64,000 nt of DNA from CALBPI01 sp039027435 (GCA_039027435.1 JBCCKF010000011.1:62001-126000), one strand, 5' to 3'; numbered from the stretch's first letter, positions 24,213-33,825 are shown. Notes: generated from the letters alone by a model not told the origin. A program made the numbers and translations.

Positions 24213-25268
24213 ATGAACGTCAAGCCACTATTCAAATTGATGGTTGAAAAGCGGGCGTCTGACCTGTTTTTTACGCCCTATGCGCCGGTCAAGATCAAGA
24301 TCGACGGCAAGATCATGTCGGTCAACAAGATGGAGTTGTCGCCCAAGCAGGTGCGTCAGGCGGCGATGGAAATCATGACCGAGGAGCAGCTGGAAGCGCT
24401 GGCTCGCGACATGGAAGTGGATTTCGCGGTATCAGAGACGGGTCTCGGCCGCTTCCGCGTGAATGTCTTCCACCAACGTGGCAACCTCGCGATGGTGCTG
24501 CGGTATATCACCGCTGAAATGCCGACGCTCGAAGAACTCGGTATGCCCGAGATTTTCAACGATCTGATCATGCACAAGCGCGGTCTGATTCTGATGGTCG
24601 GCGCGACCGGCAGCGGCAAGTCGACCACGATCGCGGCGATGATCAATCATCGCAACGAAAAGACGGCTTCCCACATTATCACGATTGAAGACCCGATCGA
24701 GTTCTTGCATTCCAACAAGAAATCGATCGTGAACCAGCGTGAGCTGGGACTGGATACACGTTCGTACGGCAACGCGCTACGTAGTGCGTTGCGCGCGGCA
24801 CCGGATGTCGTGATGGTCGGTGAGATTCGTGATCTCGAGACCATGCAAGCGGCGCTTAATGTCGCTGGCACAGGGCAGCTCGCGATTGCGACGCTACACT
24901 CCAACAACGCTCCGGAAACACTTGATCGCATCATCAACATGTTCCCGGTTGAGCAACAGCGCCAGGTGTTTGTGGACCTCTCACAATACCTTCGCGCCAT
25001 TATCTCCCAGCGTCTGGTGCGCAACCGCGAGGGCAAGCGCGTGGCCGCGGTTGAGTTGATGCTCAACACGCCACACATCGCCGAGTTGATTGAGAAGGGC
25101 GACATTATTGGCGTGAAGGAGGCGTTGAAAGATTCCAACGAGAAGGGCATGCAAAACTTCGATGCGGCGCTGTTGAAGCTCTACCGCATGGGCACCATCA
25201 CTTTGCAGGAAGCCTTGTCGAACGCCGACTCTCGATCAAACCTCGAGGCGCAGATCAACTTCGGCTAG
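24213..25268 (+). CDS. Third PilT/PilU-family ATPase
   Basis: 351 residues. Walker A is GATGSGKSTT (from residue 130), with IITIEDPIEFLHSNKKSIVN, MVGEIRDLETMQAALNVAGT, and LAIATLHSNNAPETLDRIIN in the His box. It starts like PilU (LFKLMVEKRASDLFFTPYAP) but its Asp-box and GELR-region residues are closer to PilT, so it is intermediate. The substitution of AGTGQLAIA for AETGHLCLA removes a conserved Glu and His. It is probably a motor subunit of the same pilus. Its stop lies 25 bp before the convergent pyrB. Confidence 0.88.
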   Translation: MNVKPLFKLMVEKRASDLFFTPYAPVKIKIDGKIMSVNKMELSPKQVRQAAMEIMTEEQLEALARDMEVDFAVSETGLGRFRVNVFHQRGNLAMVLRYITAEMPTLEELGMPEIFNDLIMHKRGLILMVGATGSGKSTTIAAMINHRNEKTASHIITIEDPIEFLHSNKKSIVNQRELGLDTRSYGNALRSALRAAPDVVMVGEIRDLETMQAALNVAGTGQLAIATLHSNNAPETLDRIINMFPVEQQRQVFVDLSQYLRAIISQRLVRNREGKRVAAVELMLNTPHIAELIEKGDIIGVKEALKDSNEKGMQNFDAALLKLYRMGTITLQEALSNADSRSNLEAQINFG

Positions 25269-25293
25269 TGCCGCAAGGCTCACTCAGTATCGA

Positions 25294-26274
25294 TCAGAGA
25301 CCGCGTGCTACCGCGTCGACTTCCGCCAGCAATGCCATCCGTACCGCGACGCCGTTCCGGACTTGCTCAGTAATGAGCGACTGCGGCCCGTCCGCCGTTT
25401 CGGAGTCGATTTCCACACCGCGATTCATCGGGCCTGGATGCATGATGAGCGGTTGCTTCGCACAGCCTTGCAGATTGTCGACGTTGATCCCGAATTGCTC
25501 GGTGTAATCGGCGAGTGAGGGAATTGATGCATCGTCGCCGATGCGCTCATGCTGGATCCGCAGTGCCATAACGACATCCGCATCTTCAATGCCGGGTTGA
25601 AGCTTGGAAAACAGCTTGGCGCTCGGATAGAGCTCGGCATCTGGCAACATCGCTTTTGGTGCAACCATGTGGATCGCGCCAATGCCTAGCGTCGAGAATG
25701 CGGTGTAAGCAGAGCGCGCAACCCTCGAGTGTGCAATATCGCCGACAATGGCCAGTGTGAGATTCTCGAAATCGGGACGCTCAAGTCGCAGCGTAAGGGC
25801 ATCTAACAGCCCTTGAGTCGGGTGTGAGACGTTCGCCTCTCCTGCGTTCAGCACCGCGATACCCGGCCGTACTGAGTCTGCGATCATCTGTGGCACGCCG
25901 ACCGCGGCGTCGCGCACGACAAACACGTCGCACTGCATCGCCTCCAGCGTATAGATCGTATCGAGGATGCTCTCTCCCTTCTTTCGCGAAGAGGTCTTTA
26001 CATCCAGATTGAGTACATCGGCACCCAGGCGTGCAGCGGCCAGCTCAAAGGATGCGCGAGTTCGTGTGCTCGGCTCAAAAAACAGGTTTGCGACGGTGCG
26101 CCCGGCCAGCGCTTGACTGCGTATTGCCGGCGCTTCACGTGGTGCAAGAAAAGCTTCGGCAGCATCGAGGACGCGCTCCAGTGTTTGTCGAGACAGTCCT
26201 TCAAGTGTGATCAGATGACGCAGCCGCCCGTTGGCCTCCGCTTGCGCCGCTGTGTGTCTGGCGGGTTGTGACAT
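25294..26274 (-). CDS. pyrB: Aspartate carbamoyltransferase catalytic subunit
   Basis: 326 residues from ATG 26274 (a GTG at 26292 is possible). The carbamoyl-phosphate motif is FFEPSTRTRASFELA. HPTQGLLDALTL and HPGPMNRGVEID are further ATCase signatures. It condenses carbamoyl phosphate and aspartate in pyrimidine synthesis. It begins about 20 bp after ruvX, as in many gammaproteobacteria where pyrB-pyrC follow ruvX. A pyrC-like gene is not visible downstream. Confidence 0.96.
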   Translation of the reverse strand: MSQPARHTAAQAEANGRLRHLITLEGLSRQTLERVLDAAEAFLAPREAPAIRSQALAGRTVANLFFEPSTRTRASFELAAARLGADVLNLDVKTSSRKKGESILDTIYTLEAMQCDVFVVRDAAVGVPQMIADSVRPGIAVLNAGEANVSHPTQGLLDALTLRLERPDFENLTLAIVGDIAHSRVARSAYTAFSTLGIGAIHMVAPKAMLPDAELYPSAKLFSKLQPGIEDADVVMALRIQHERIGDDASIPSLADYTEQFGINVDNLQGCAKQPLIMHPGPMNRGVEIDSETADGPQSLITEQVRNGVAVRMALLAEVDAVARGL

Positions 26275-26295
26275 AGGCGCGTAGGGTACCACTCG

Positions 26296-26751
26296 TCAGA
26301 CGTTCTGGTGGCCGAGGTTGCGCTGATTGAGCCACTGCTCCGCGATCAGTGCAGCTGACAAGGCATCGATATCGCCTTTGCGGACACGTTGCTGTCGATT
26401 TCCGCGTCGTCGCGCGTCACGTAGCAGGTCGGTCGCTTCCGCGGATGTCAGGTGTTCATCGATCAGCTGTACCGGAATCTCATACTCGCCGAGTTCGGCC
26501 GCGAATTGCCGCGCCGCGCGGCATTGGTCCGACTCAGTGCCATCAGCGGATAACGGCAGACCGACGAGCAGCACATTCGGTCCCCAGTCATCGATCAGTT
26601 GTTCGATCGCATCCCAGTCCGGACCGCTATCCGAGCTTACTAGCGTCGTCAGTGGCCGAGCGCTGTGGGTGATGGTTTGACCGACTGCGACACCGATCCG
26701 GCGTTGTCCGAAGTCGAACGCGAGCAGTGTCGCCGAAGGCAGGTCAGGCAT
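26296..26751 (-). CDS. ruvX: Putative Holliday junction resolvase RuvX (YqgF)
   Basis: 151 residues, RNase H-like fold: LLAFDFGQRRIGVAVGQ near the start and LLVGLPLSADGTES with the C-terminal DALSAALIAEQWL acidic site. YqgF takes part in pre-16S rRNA 5'-end processing in E. coli, and the resolvase role is disputed. It overlaps the algH gene by 8 bp and precedes pyrB. Confidence 0.94.
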   Translation of the reverse strand: MPDLPSATLLAFDFGQRRIGVAVGQTITHSARPLTTLVSSDSGPDWDAIEQLIDDWGPNVLLVGLPLSADGTESDQCRAARQFAAELGEYEIPVQLIDEHLTSAEATDLLRDARRRGNRQQRVRKGDIDALSAALIAEQWLNQRNLGHQNV

Positions 26752-27325
26752 GACCGGAAGGGCCGGAGAGCTGCGAACGGGTCAGGCCGAGCACCGCGGC
26801 CGCGCTGTCCCAGCGTGCATCGTACGGGGTCTCGAAAACCAGAGCGGCCGAGGCCGGGACGGTCAACCAGGAATTGGCGAGCATTTCATCTTCCAGTTGC
26901 GTGGCGTCCCAGCCCGCATAGCCGAGAATCATCACACCGCTGGCCGGCCCACCCTCACGAAACATCGCGGTCATCGCGTCGCGACTCATGGACAGGTAGA
27001 TGTCATCAGCGACTTGTAGTGTCGCCTCAAACTCACCCTCATCGTTATGCAGAATGAAACCCCGTTCAGGGCTGACCGGGCCGCCCGTCAACACCGGCTC
27101 CGAGTGGCGCTGCTGATCTCGTTCTGCCTCGGGGATATCGTTGAACCCGTCCATCCCGGAGAACACCTCTCCGTGCGTCAACTCCATCGGTCGATTGATG
27201 GTGACACCCATAGCGCCCTCTTCGGTGTGTTCGCAAATCAGCGTCACCGTATTCTCGAAGTGAGGATCGTTGAGTTGCGGCATCGCGATCAACAATTGGC
27301 CAGCAAGCGTTGGGAAATCTGTCAT
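26744..27325 (-). CDS. YqgE/AlgH family protein
   Basis: 193 residues from ATG 27325; the frame is open to 27409, but that part overlaps the upstream tonB gene. It contains GQLLIAMPQLNDPHFENTV, VTLICEHTEEGAMGVTINRP, LTGGPVSPERGFILH and LGYAGWDATQLEDE, the hallmarks of the family. The biochemical role is unresolved. It lies between tonB and ruvX in the conserved gshB-tonB-algH-ruvX block and overlaps ruvX by 8 bp. Confidence 0.95.
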   Translation of the reverse strand: MTDFPTLAGQLLIAMPQLNDPHFENTVTLICEHTEEGAMGVTINRPMELTHGEVFSGMDGFNDIPEAERDQQRHSEPVLTGGPVSPERGFILHNDEGEFEATLQVADDIYLSMSRDAMTAMFREGGPASGVMILGYAGWDATQLEDEMLANSWLTVPASAALVFETPYDARWDSAAAVLGLTRSQLSGPSGHA

Positions 27326-27368
27326 GTCTTGAGTATCCGCGCGCGCTCGAACCGCTGCAAGCGGCTGC

Positions 27369-28295
27369 TCAGTTGTCACCGAGTGTTGCGCTGCCCTGAA
27401 TGGCGCCACTGCGGAAGCGAAATTTGTAGGCGAAGCGCAAGAGGTCTTTTTCTCGGGTGACGGTTTCGGGCAATGCAGAGAAGGGCGCGGCCCGATTTAC
27501 AATGACCAGCGCCGTTTGGTCGAGCACTCGGTCGCCTGAGGAACGCAGCAACTCAACACTGGCCAAATCTCCGTTTGGTGAAATGCTGACCGACAGAATC
27601 GGGTCGCCATCACGGCCGCTGGCCTCCATATTGTTCAGGAAGTTTTGTGTCCCTATGCGTTCGACGCGTCGCTTCCACTCCGCGACATAGGGTGCGAGAT
27701 CCGACCGTTTGGTATTCACACTGATCACCAGATGGCGTGGATTGTCGTCCTGAATCAGCAGGGACGGGTCGTCGCTCTCCGGGAGCGGCAGTGTTTGCTC
27801 CGCGCCGAAAGGTTGCGTTTGTGCGAGCCGCGCGACCGAGTCTTCCTGCGCCGAAGGTGAATCGGGCTGGTATTGCAGGCGATTCGAATCGGTGGTCGAT
27901 AACAATGCCTGGTCTGACTGTGTGCCAGGCGTGGTTTCCTGTTGCTCCGGCCCAATGTTGTCCGCCTGGACCGGCGTGGGTTGTCCGGTAATTGCGGGTG
28001 CTGAGGGGGTTGCCGATTCTCGCGTATTGCCGTTGCCGCGTTGGTCAGCTTGCGCGATGTAGTCTGCCTTGTCCGGCGTAGCGACGGATTTCTGTTCGGC
28101 AACGATCGTGACCTCGAGCGATACCGTGTTCCCGTCTTCCGTCAGTACCCCCGACTCAAAGGTGAGCCCGAGGATCAGCATGGCCCACAACAGTGTGGAC
28201 ACAAACAGCATGGGCGCGAGCTTGTCGTCGCGGCCATTGGCAACCGGCAGCATGTCGCGTGCCAGTACAGTTTCGCTGGAGACCACCTCGTTCAT
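27369..28295 (-). CDS. TonB-family energy transducer
   Basis: 308 residues. A single membrane helix at about 26-46 (LAPMLFVSTLLWAMLILGL) is followed by a long Gln/Ser/Pro-rich periplasmic stretch (about 80-190). The TonB C-terminal domain starts near 205 (YVAEWKRRVERIGTQNF) and includes VSISPNGDLASVELLRSSGD. It would couple the proton-motive force, with ExbB/ExbD encoded elsewhere, to outer-membrane receptors such as the BtuB in this window. It sits 3 bp after apbE and upstream of algH; in pseudomonads a TonB paralogue occupies the same place. Confidence 0.88.
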   Translation of the reverse strand: MNEVVSSETVLARDMLPVANGRDDKLAPMLFVSTLLWAMLILGLTFESGVLTEDGNTVSLEVTIVAEQKSVATPDKADYIAQADQRGNGNTRESATPSAPAITGQPTPVQADNIGPEQQETTPGTQSDQALLSTTDSNRLQYQPDSPSAQEDSVARLAQTQPFGAEQTLPLPESDDPSLLIQDDNPRHLVISVNTKRSDLAPYVAEWKRRVERIGTQNFLNNMEASGRDGDPILSVSISPNGDLASVELLRSSGDRVLDQTALVIVNRAAPFSALPETVTREKDLLRFAYKFRFRSGAIQGSATLGDN

Positions 28296-28298
28296 GGT

Positions 28299-29291
28299 TC
28301 AGAGCGTTCGTTTGCGGATTTCAGGTGTGGCGTGCATCACCCCGGCATTATCGATCAGCAGTGCCTTGTTTACACCCATTGCGTCACAAACCGCGTCAAA
28401 CCCTGCAGCGCCGGCAACAACGAGCGCCGTCGCGCTCGCATCAGCCTGCACGGGATCATCGCAGATGACCGTTGCCGCAGCGGGCGGTACCGGCCAGCCG
28501 CTGGTTGGGTCGAGGATGTGTTGATAGCGTTGTCCGTCTATTTCGACGTAGCGGGCGTAGTCGCCGGATGTCATGACGTACTCGCCGGCAAGGAGTTCCA
28601 GCGCGATCTCTGGTCTGGCGCCCGACGGATTCGCCACAGCTATGCGAAAGGTCTCATCCGGTGAATTTGCGTGCACGCCGATGTCACCACCAAGATCTAT
28701 CAATACGCGCTGGCAGGGCGAATCCTGCAGCATGTCCATCACCTCGCCGAGCAAGACGCCCTTGGCGATGGCGCCAAGGTCGATGATTGGCGGTGGATTC
28801 CCGGCACTCAGTACGCCGCGCTCGGACACTGAGTAACCCGATGCACGGGCATCGAGCGCTTGTTCCAATTGCTGTGCGTCCGGCAGGCGCGGGACTTCGG
28901 CGTCGATGAGATCATCCAACCCCCAAAGCGCGATGAGTCCACCCACAGCAGGATCGAACCGGTACGCGGATCGTCGTCGCCACTGATCTGCATCGCGCAG
29001 TATTCGGGCCAATCGCGGCGATAACTGCGGGCTATCCCCATCTGCCAGCAGAGTATTGGCGCTGCCGAGTTCGCCAGCACCAAATCCGTAAAGGTCCGAT
29101 CCAGTGACCAGCAACTGTCGGTGCACGCCATTACAAAGCTCTGCGGCAGTATCGCGGTCGCGCGCACTCAACGTCACTCGCAGCAGTGTCGTGAAAATCA
29201 GCCATTCTCGAGTGACGGTCTCGGGTGCGCGCTGACATCCGGTCAGCGCAGCCGCGCCGATCAGGGATAGCGCCTCTCGCCGGGTCAGCAT
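28299..29291 (-). CDS. apbE: FAD:protein FMN transferase (ApbE) lipoprotein
   Basis: 330 residues. An N-terminal twin-arginine-like/lipobox segment MLTRREALSLIGAAALTGC suggests export and lipid anchoring. ApbE features include DLYGFGAG, YRFDPAVGGLIALWG, IDLGAIAKGVLLGEVMD, LIDLGGDIGVHA and HILDPTSGWPV. The enzyme attaches FMN covalently to threonines of redox proteins such as Nqr/Rnf subunits. Its ATG overlaps the gshB stop (TAATG). Finding it between gshB and tonB is less usual. Confidence 0.9.
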   Translation of the reverse strand: MLTRREALSLIGAAALTGCQRAPETVTREWLIFTTLLRVTLSARDRDTAAELCNGVHRQLLVTGSDLYGFGAGELGSANTLLADGDSPQLSPRLARILRDADQWRRRSAYRFDPAVGGLIALWGLDDLIDAEVPRLPDAQQLEQALDARASGYSVSERGVLSAGNPPPIIDLGAIAKGVLLGEVMDMLQDSPCQRVLIDLGGDIGVHANSPDETFRIAVANPSGARPEIALELLAGEYVMTSGDYARYVEIDGQRYQHILDPTSGWPVPPAAATVICDDPVQADASATALVVAGAAGFDAVCDAMGVNKALLIDNAGVMHATPEIRKRTL

Positions 29292-30256
29292 TAGTCCCGG
29301 CGACGCACTCTGCGTTCGATGGCGTCGTTCAACATCCCCGCGATGTTGATATCAAAGTGGCGATCGAGTTCGCGAATGCCGGTTGGACTGGTCACGTTGA
29401 TCTCCGTCAGTCGGTCGCCGATGACATCAAGCCCCGCAAAGATCACGCCACGCGCTTTCAACCAGGGACCAACCTGTTCTGCGATTGCCCGTTCCACGCT
29501 GCCGAGGGGGCGGGCATCCGCGGTGGCGCCCATCACAAGGTTGCCACGCCCATCCTCTGCATTGGGCACCCTGGCCAGCATGTAAGGCACCACCTCACCA
29601 TCGACGATCAACACGCGCTTGTCGCCATCGGTGATCTCAGGCACGTAGGTTTGCGCCATGGCGAACTGCTGACCGTAGTCGGTCAGTGTTTCAAACACGA
29701 CGTTCGCATTCTTGTCGCCTTCGTGCAGCGTAAAGATTGAACGTCCGCCCATGCCATCCAGTGGCTTGACCACAATATGCCCATGCGCACCGAGAAACTC
29801 CCGAAGCTTCGCCTGACTGCGCGTGACCAGCGTCTCCGGCGTGAGTGCAGGGAACCACGCTGTCGACATCTTCTCATTGAGGTCGCGAAGCGCACCGGGT
29901 TGGTTGACGACCAATGCACCCCCTTGTGCGGCGAGATCCAACAGGTAGGTCGTATAGATGTACTCCATATCGAACGGTGGGTCTTTGCGCATCAGGATCG
30001 CATCGAACTCGCTGATCGGCATGGTGTGCGGTGACTCGGCGGAGAACCAGTCGGTTGGGTTATCGGTCACCGTAACCGGAGTCGCGCGGCCCATCGCGAC
30101 ACCGGCATCCAGTAACAGATCGCCCTGTTGCAGCATTGATACCCGATAGCCGCGTCGCTGGCAGTCCAACATCATGGCGAAGGTCGAGTCCTTGGCCGGA
30201 GAAATACCCTCAATTGGGTCCATGACAATGCCGATATGTAGTGTGTGGTCGTTCAC
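29291..30256 (-). CDS. gshB: Glutathione synthetase
   Basis: 321 residues, the standard length. The N-terminus HIGIVMDPIEGISPAKDSTF, the ATP-grasp segments VVKPLDGMGGRSIF and VLIVDGEVVPYMLARVP, and the C-terminal INVTSPTGIREL all mark GshB. It joins gamma-glutamylcysteine and glycine. First gene of a minus-strand operon gshB-apbE-tonB-algH-ruvX-pyrB and divergent from pilG. Confidence 0.97.
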   Translation of the reverse strand: MNDHTLHIGIVMDPIEGISPAKDSTFAMMLDCQRRGYRVSMLQQGDLLLDAGVAMGRATPVTVTDNPTDWFSAESPHTMPISEFDAILMRKDPPFDMEYIYTTYLLDLAAQGGALVVNQPGALRDLNEKMSTAWFPALTPETLVTRSQAKLREFLGAHGHIVVKPLDGMGGRSIFTLHEGDKNANVVFETLTDYGQQFAMAQTYVPEITDGDKRVLIVDGEVVPYMLARVPNAEDGRGNLVMGATADARPLGSVERAIAEQVGPWLKARGVIFAGLDVIGDRLTEINVTSPTGIRELDRHFDINIAGMLNDAIERRVRRRD

Positions 30257-30445
30257 GTCGTGCCTGTGGTGAGCCTTTTGGCTGAATCATACGCACTCGA
30301 CGCAGGGTTGCTGCGGCGCGTGGCGGGTTAATCTGGCAATATGTTAAAAGTTTTGCGTCGAACCACCAAAGTGTGCGCCACACCACACTCTGCGCTGGCT
30401 CGTTCAGACGACAATGATGCTTATGTCCAAAAGGAGGCTGAGCCG

Positions 30446-30844
30446 GTGAGCAACAGCACCTCGAAAGTGCTCAAGGGCCTTAAAATACTAGTGATCGATG
30501 ACAGCAAGACGATCCGTCGGACGGCGGAGACCTTGCTGAGCAAAGAGGGTTGTGAAGTGTTCACCGCCATCGATGGCTTCGATTCGCTTTCCAAGATCGC
30601 CGACCATCAACCGGATCTGATTTTCGTCGACATCATGATGCCGCGCCTGGACGGTTATCAGACCTGTCAGTTGATCAAGAACAACAAGTCGTTCCGCGAT
30701 ACGCCAGTGATCATGCTGTCCAGCAAGGACGGCCTGTTCGATCGCGCTCGCGGGAGAATCGTCGGATCCGAGCGCTACCTTACCAAGCCGTTCACCAAGG
30801 ACGAGTTGGTCGGCGCCATCTCGGAGCAGTTTGCGGCGCAGTAA
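30446..30844 (+). CDS. pilG: Twitching motility response regulator PilG
   Basis: 132 residues from GTG 30446, chosen for the AAGGAGG located eleven bases upstream; the longer frame from 30341 lacks such support. Single receiver domain: ILVIDDSKTIRRTAETLLSK, phospho-acceptor Asp62 in IFVDIMMPRLDG, and YLTKPFTKDELV. It receives phosphate from ChpA and stimulates pilus extension in the Pseudomonas model. It starts the pilGHIJ-chpA operon. Confidence 0.93.
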   Translation: MSNSTSKVLKGLKILVIDDSKTIRRTAETLLSKEGCEVFTAIDGFDSLSKIADHQPDLIFVDIMMPRLDGYQTCQLIKNNKSFRDTPVIMLSSKDGLFDRARGRIVGSERYLTKPFTKDELVGAISEQFAAQ

Positions 30845-30862
30845 GCGGCGAGGAGCATACCT

Positions 30863-31237
30863 ATGACACGCATCCTGATCGTAGACGACTCTCCAACCGA
30901 ATTGCATGTCGTGCAGACGCTGCTCGAACGTCACGGTTATGAGACCACGACGGCAGAGAGTGGCGAAGGCGGAATTCGTGCGGCTATGGAGCATCGTCCC
31001 GATCTGATTCTGATGGATGTGGTGATGCCGGGAATGAACGGCTTTCAGGCGACCCGTAAACTGACGCGGAACGCGCCGACCGCGAACATTCCTGTGATTG
31101 TGGTCACGAGCAAGGATCAGGAAACCGATCGAATCTGGGCTATGCGCCAGGGCGCTGCCGACTATCTTGTTAAACCGGTCGATGAGAGCAGTCTGATTGA
31201 GAAGATTGAAGCTCAGCTTGCGGCGGGAGCCAGCTGA
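30863..31237 (+). CDS. pilH: Twitching motility response regulator PilH
   Basis: 124 residues, a single receiver domain: RILIVDDSPTELHVVQTLL, Asp52 in ILMDVVMPGMNGFQATRKL, and the PilH-type end RIWAMRQGAADYLVKPVDE. It probably acts as phosphate sink or counter-regulator to PilG. GAGGAG lies just before ATG 30863. Three bp separate it from pilI. Confidence 0.94.
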   Translation: MTRILIVDDSPTELHVVQTLLERHGYETTTAESGEGGIRAAMEHRPDLILMDVVMPGMNGFQATRKLTRNAPTANIPVIVVTSKDQETDRIWAMRQGAADYLVKPVDESSLIEKIEAQLAAGAS

Positions 31238-31240
31238 TCT

Positions 31241-31816
31241 ATGCCGGCATTGACGCTCAAAGCACTGGCCAATCGCCCCTTCGAACTATTGCAGGAGATG
31301 GAGCGACGCTCCAGGGCCGCAGTCGCTGGTCACGGCGATACCGGCACCCAACGCAATGAGTGGGTAGGTGTTGGCTTCCGTTTGGGTGATGAGCAATTCG
31401 TCGCGAGTCGCGACGAAGTCCGTGAGGTCCTGATGGTGCCCGATGCGGTCACCCGAGTGCCTGGAGCGCGCCGCTGGCTATTGGGCGTCGCGAACCTGCG
31501 TGGGCAGCTCTTGCCGTTGGTCGACCTTCAGATGCTGCTGGGCGGCGGCCGTACAGACCGTGACCGAGACGTTCGGGTCATCAGCGTGAGCCACCGGGAA
31601 GTCTCGGCCGGATTGCTGGTTTCGGAGGTCACAGGATTTCGCCGCTTTGTTGATGGCGAATACCATGCCAACGCGCCGGAAACCGATATCCGTTGCGACA
31701 AGTTTTTATCGGGCGTATTTCGCCGTGCCGGAGACGACTGGCCGGTCTTTGGCTTTGACCGCTTGCTCGAAAGCGAACAGTTTTTACAGGCGGCTGCCGT
31801 TCCGGCGAGCGCCTGA
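31241..31816 (+). CDS. pilI: CheW-like adaptor PilI
   Basis: 191 residues. The CheW domain fills residues 40-180: VGFRLGDEQFVASRDEVREV, GVANLRGQLLPLVDLQMLLG and LLVSEVTGFRRFV. The N-terminus (LANRPFELLQEMERRSR) is the usual PilI extension. It links the receptor PilJ to the kinase ChpA. Part of the pilGHIJ operon. Confidence 0.92.
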   Translation: MPALTLKALANRPFELLQEMERRSRAAVAGHGDTGTQRNEWVGVGFRLGDEQFVASRDEVREVLMVPDAVTRVPGARRWLLGVANLRGQLLPLVDLQMLLGGGRTDRDRDVRVISVSHREVSAGLLVSEVTGFRRFVDGEYHANAPETDIRCDKFLSGVFRRAGDDWPVFGFDRLLESEQFLQAAAVPASA

Positions 31817-31836
31817 CCAATGGGACACTGAGACTG

Positions 31837-33810
31837 ATGGCAAAACAAACCGAATCCAACCAATCGCCGCTGATTGTTCGCGTCCTGTTACCCGTCCTGC
31901 TGGTAGCTGCCGCAGCAGTCACGTTCCTGGCCTCCAACACAACGACCGGGTCAGGCGGTGCGGAGACGCCGCGCGACGCGCTGATCGCTGTACGCGCAAA
32001 ACAGGCGGTCGCCGGCAGTAACGGCGCTTTAACCCAACTCGAGAGCGTGGTTCGCCAGAGCGCACCGGGCGGTGTTGTGGGTGAACAAGCACGGACGATT
32101 CTCGGCAATCAGGAGCGGTTGACGGCGTTTAACGATGCTGCTGAACGATTGATCAGCGCGCTGGATGCGATGGACTCGGCAATCGGCGCATCGACGGAAC
32201 CCAATCTTGCGTTGCCAGAGTTGCGGCTGGGCCTCGATGCGATACGGACCGCTCACGCCGCGATGCGCGGCGATCCAGCGTCGGCGCCGGAGATCGGTGC
32301 TCAGATGACCGAGACTGCGACTGCAGTCAGCCGTTTGGTGAATGCGCTAGCCGGCAGCGACACCGGCACGCTCGCCATTGATGATCCGGTTGATGACCGA
32401 CCCGCTTTCGATATCGCTGTGCTTGAGAACGGGCTGACGGCGAGCATTCTCAGTGAACAAATGTTGGTGGCGCGTGGTGCTGCTGACGCGCTGGCGAGCG
32501 ACGCTATCGCGCTGGCACGAGCCAGCGATGCGGCGGAAACGATCTCCGCCGCGTTGGCGGGTGCAGCAGGTGCTGCGAATGCGGCGCCAGGCGGTATCGC
32601 GCAGCAATTAGCGCCGCTGATGCCGTGGCTGCCATTGGGATTGATCGCGCTTGCGCTGGTGCTAGTCGCGCAGGTGTTGGTGTCCTCGGCACGCAATGCG
32701 GATCTTGGCCGCGTCGCCCTGCAGCAATCCGATCAGAATGAGCGCAACCAGCAGGCCATCCTGCGTCTGCTCGACGAGCTGGGTTCACTGGCGGACGGTG
32801 ATCTGACCGTTGAAGCGACGGTGACCGAGGACATCACAGGCGCGATCGCTGACTCGATCAACTATGCCATCGAAGCATTACGCGAACTCGTGACCACGAT
32901 CGACGGCACTGCTGCGATGGTGGATTCGGCCACCCGACAGACCGAAAGCACAGCGGTGCACATGAACAAGGCCGCGCAGAAGCAGGCGCTCGAAATTGCA
33001 GCAGCGACAGAGTCGATTGCCGCCATCGCAGCGTCGATCGAAGAGGTTTCGGGCAACGCGGAGCGCTCTGCCGACGTCGCCCGTCACTCTGTCGATGTCG
33101 CACACAAGGGCGGCGATGCGGTACGTCGAACCATCGAGGGCATGAACACGATCCGCGAGACGATTCAGGAAACCTCCAAGCGTATCAAGCGTCTGGGCGA
33201 GAGCTCGCAGGAGATCGGCAATATCGTCGAGCTCATCAACGATATCGCAGAGCAGACCAACATTCTCGCGCTGAACGCCTCCATTCAGGCCTCGATGGCC
33301 GGTGAGGCCGGTCGCGGTTTCGCGGTGGTCGCCGACGAGGTTCAACGATTGGCCGAACGTTCCACCAATGCGACCAAGCAGATCGAGGTGCTGGTTCGAA
33401 CCATTCAGTCGGACACCAACGAGGCGGTGGTTTCGATGGAGCGATCGACTACGGATGTTGTCGGTGGTGCTTTGCTCGCGGAGAACGCAGGTGCGGCGCT
33501 GGATGAGATCGAGCAAGTCTCCAATCAGATCGCGAGTCTCGTGCAGAACATTTACAGTTCAGCAAGATCGCAGTCGCAGGCAGCGACCGATATCAACCGT
33601 CGTACAGTCTCGCTGAAAGAGATCACAGGCCAGACCGGCAAGGCGGCGAGTGCGACCACGTCGTCGATCTCCAAGTTGGCACAACTTGCCGGTGAGCTCC
33701 GAAAGAGCGTGTCAGGGTTCCGGCTGCCGGAGTCAGGTAACGTCACACGCATAACCCGGCCGACTGAAGCGGCCGAGGCGGCGGATGTATCGACACGGGA
33801 AGTGGGGTAG
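31837..33810 (+). CDS. pilJ: Type IV pilus methyl-accepting chemoreceptor PilJ
   Basis: 657 residues. Membrane helices are near residues 12-32 and 262-285, enclosing a periplasmic PilJ-type sensor region. After a HAMP-like segment comes the signalling domain, whose tip is about residue 465-510 (EQTNILALNASIQASMAGEA). It detects pilus tension or pilin interaction and controls ChpA. Next to pilI; no methyltransferase gene (pilK/cheR) follows, so how it adapts is unclear. Confidence 0.94.
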   Translation: MAKQTESNQSPLIVRVLLPVLLVAAAAVTFLASNTTTGSGGAETPRDALIAVRAKQAVAGSNGALTQLESVVRQSAPGGVVGEQARTILGNQERLTAFNDAAERLISALDAMDSAIGASTEPNLALPELRLGLDAIRTAHAAMRGDPASAPEIGAQMTETATAVSRLVNALAGSDTGTLAIDDPVDDRPAFDIAVLENGLTASILSEQMLVARGAADALASDAIALARASDAAETISAALAGAAGAANAAPGGIAQQLAPLMPWLPLGLIALALVLVAQVLVSSARNADLGRVALQQSDQNERNQQAILRLLDELGSLADGDLTVEATVTEDITGAIADSINYAIEALRELVTTIDGTAAMVDSATRQTESTAVHMNKAAQKQALEIAAATESIAAIAASIEEVSGNAERSADVARHSVDVAHKGGDAVRRTIEGMNTIRETIQETSKRIKRLGESSQEIGNIVELINDIAEQTNILALNASIQASMAGEAGRGFAVVADEVQRLAERSTNATKQIEVLVRTIQSDTNEAVVSMERSTTDVVGGALLAENAGAALDEIEQVSNQIASLVQNIYSSARSQSQAATDINRRTVSLKEITGQTGKAASATTSSISKLAQLAGELRKSVSGFRLPESGNVTRITRPTEAAEAADVSTREVG

Positions 33811-33825
33811 GCGAGGCCGGATTTC

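Noticed and set aside
30341..30445. Longer PilG start
   Set aside because: The extra 35 residues lack family similarity, while GTG 30446 has a perfect AAGGAGG upstream.
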